From Altericroceibacterium xinjiangense (lineage in GTDB: Bacteria > Pseudomonadota > Alphaproteobacteria > Sphingomonadales > Sphingomonadaceae), in NCBI RefSeq assembly GCF_003958635.1, contig NZ_RSEK01000011.1:1-64000 (forward strand): a DNA stretch of 64,000 bases, read 5' to 3'. Positions 62,621 to 64,000 of the stretch are shown here, one piece after another; the first letter of the stretch is position 1, and each line of letters starts with the position of its first letter. Position numbers and translations under genes: made by a program. Below the pieces are notes generated by a model. That model did not search any database and was not told where the DNA came from. It saw only the letters and a list, made by a program, of their open reading frames with translations.

Positions 62621-64000
62621 ATGGACGAGGGCGTTGTTTCCGAGGTGTCGCTTTGGCCGCTCGATGCGAAATATCACCTCGTGGGCGAGCAGGATACTGA
62701 AGCTGTTATCCACATTGGTCCGGGCATATCGACACTGGTCGGACCTAACGGCAGCGGGAAGACACGGGCGCTGCGGTCGATACAATCGACATTGGCGACG
62801 AGTTGGATCGCAATCCACAGTCGCAAGGTCCACTTTCTTTCGGCAGGACGCAGCAGTCCGTTTGAAACCTATCGGGCGAGAGCGGATCGGCCCAATTGGA
62901 TAGACGAACGCGACGCTGCGATCGGCGATTCCAGCTTTCTGAAGCAATGGGAGGATTATGAAAGCGTCACGGGCGACTTGATAGTCTTGGACAGTCGACC
63001 GGATCTCAAGCTGAAAGTCGAAGCACGTCTGCAGCAATTGTTCGACCGGAGCGTACGGCTGAAGTGGACGCGAAGGGGATGGCCATCAGGATCACCTCTG
63101 TCAAAGGCGGTGACGGTTACGCAGCGAATTACAAAGCAAGTGGAATCCTCCAACTCGTCGCTCTGCTCTCAGCGATTCACAATGACGACATCGGCGCACT
63201 GCTGATTAATGAGCCCGAAATCTCGCTCCATCCGCAGCACCAAGCTTTCCTGCTCGAGGAGATGGAGCAGGTTGCGGGGGACCCGAGCGATCCCAAGAAG
63301 AAACTGATCGTCATAGCGACGCATTCGGCCTCGATGCTGCCGCTGCGGCGCATCGACGAGCTGCCAAAGATCGTCTTCTTCACTTCAGTGCGGCAGGCGC
63401 CTGCCCAGGTCTCGCCCGATGCGGACATTCTGAAGCGCGCCAAGCTCGCTGCCCTGGTCGCGCGCCTCGGTACGACGCACCTCAACGCGATGTTCGCCGA
63501 GCATATCCTTCTCGTCGAAGGTCCGAGCGACGAGATGATCGCCTCGCAGCTGGCGAGGAAGCTCAGCTTGCGTCTACTCGCACGCAACGCTCAGATATTG
63601 CCGGTCACCGGCAAGGGCGAATTCATCGAGGCCGCCAAGCTGTTTCGCCTGATGAGCAAGCGCGTTTCCTTGCTCGCCGATCTCGACGCTTTGGCGGACG
63701 ACCGCGCTCTAGTCTGCCATTTCAGTGAGCTGCCCGAGGCCACCGCGATCGCCCACAGGCTCGGACGCAAGAACCTCGCTGACCTCGATCACGATCTACG
63801 TGACGCTCTTTCGACCTTCATGTCCGGCTACAATACAGAGATCGATGCCGCGGCCGAGACCTATCCTGACTGGTTGAGCAAAGAATCGAGCGCCCTTGCC
63901 AAGCGGCGAGTAACGCTTGCGCGCGTACTCTCAGATCCAGAGAGCTTCGGAGGCGATGCGGCGCGCAAAGCTTCCAGCCTCCGCACCCAATACGAGGTCC
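62621..64000 (+). pseudogene. OLD-type ATPase with TOPRIM domain, frameshifted, runs off window
   Basis: An OLD-family (ABC-type ATPase plus TOPRIM nuclease) protein read in two frames. The first frame, from ATG 62621, holds Walker A (ISTLVGPNGSGKTRALRS) near residue 40. Between about 63050 and 63065 homology moves to the -1 frame, which is open to the window edge. It has Walker B (GALLINEPEISLHP), a switch His (VIATHSASML) and TOPRIM motifs (HILLVEGPSDE, LLADLDALADD). The second frame's ATG 63079 has no usable ribosome-binding spacing, so this is a frameshifted single gene, not two. Such proteins act in phage defence (e.g. OLD, GajA), but no partner gene is visible. Confidence 0.75.

Overview
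The window is high-GC DNA with tightly packed genes. Its gene content and order fit an alphaproteobacterium of the Sphingomonadales, probably close to Erythrobacteraceae. Clade-typical markers are a DUF3576 lipoprotein ahead of leuS-lptE-holA, a ~180 kDa-type NAD-glutamate dehydrogenase, short HisG followed by hisD-nusB-thiL, a membrane H+-pyrophosphatase, and many small palindromic repeats. The genus cannot be fixed from the sequence alone.

Layout. 1-3386 is an insertion-sequence graveyard: an IS66 remnant (tnpB tail, frameshifted tnpC), a decayed IS21 istA with its multi-repeat left end, and an IS630 orfA remnant cut by the IS21 end. 3514-4911 is a lone exopolysaccharide-initiating sugar-phosphate transferase. 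5051-9582 (minus) is a translationally coupled DUF3576-leuS-lptE-holA operon. 9896-13054 holds a secreted beta-rich protein, acetoacetyl-CoA reductase with a ribbon-helix-helix protein, and galU, closed by a strong bidirectional terminator. 13158-17920 (minus) holds an M23 peptidase and glnE-bcp-DUF455. 18019-27737 holds an M28 peptidase, an agmatine-deiminase-family enzyme, a LuxR-HTH/TM/DUF4019 protein, a DUF2243 membrane protein, an outer-membrane protein, mutY and a DUF721-DsbA-DsbA-pirin run.

27766-29640 is an accessory pocket dominated by two co-occurring palindromic repeats (called S1 and S2 here). A single-domain GIY-YIG nuclease gene is bracketed symmetrically as S1-S2-nuclease-S2'-S1', and its protein ends are encoded by the repeats. 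A ~120 bp dispersed repeat follows, with a second inverted copy at 42297-42425 just after the infC terminator.

29638-60776 is housekeeping: DUF2332, hisG-hisD-nusB-thiL, hppA, tesB, the (p)ppGpp synthetase/hydrolase, hemF, pdeM, infC (probably starting at AUA), a CPBP protease, a TPR/HExxH protein, GNAT-thrS, a membrane protein/XRE regulator pair behind a palindromic operator, an alpha/beta hydrolase, an LLM oxidoreductase, the large glutamate dehydrogenase, an FAD reductase, queG, a NatAB-type ABC exporter and msrB.

At 61060-61120 lies only the 3' half of a tRNA-Leu(TAA) gene, the classic scar of tRNA-targeted integration. Its orientation places the integrated element to the right. That side carries an SRAP/YedK protein and an OLD-type ATPase-TOPRIM gene with a frameshift, consistent with a genomic (possibly defence) island running off the window. 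The most interesting points are the GIY-YIG/palindrome module, the tRNA scar plus OLD gene, the dispersed repeat pair, and the AUA start of infC.
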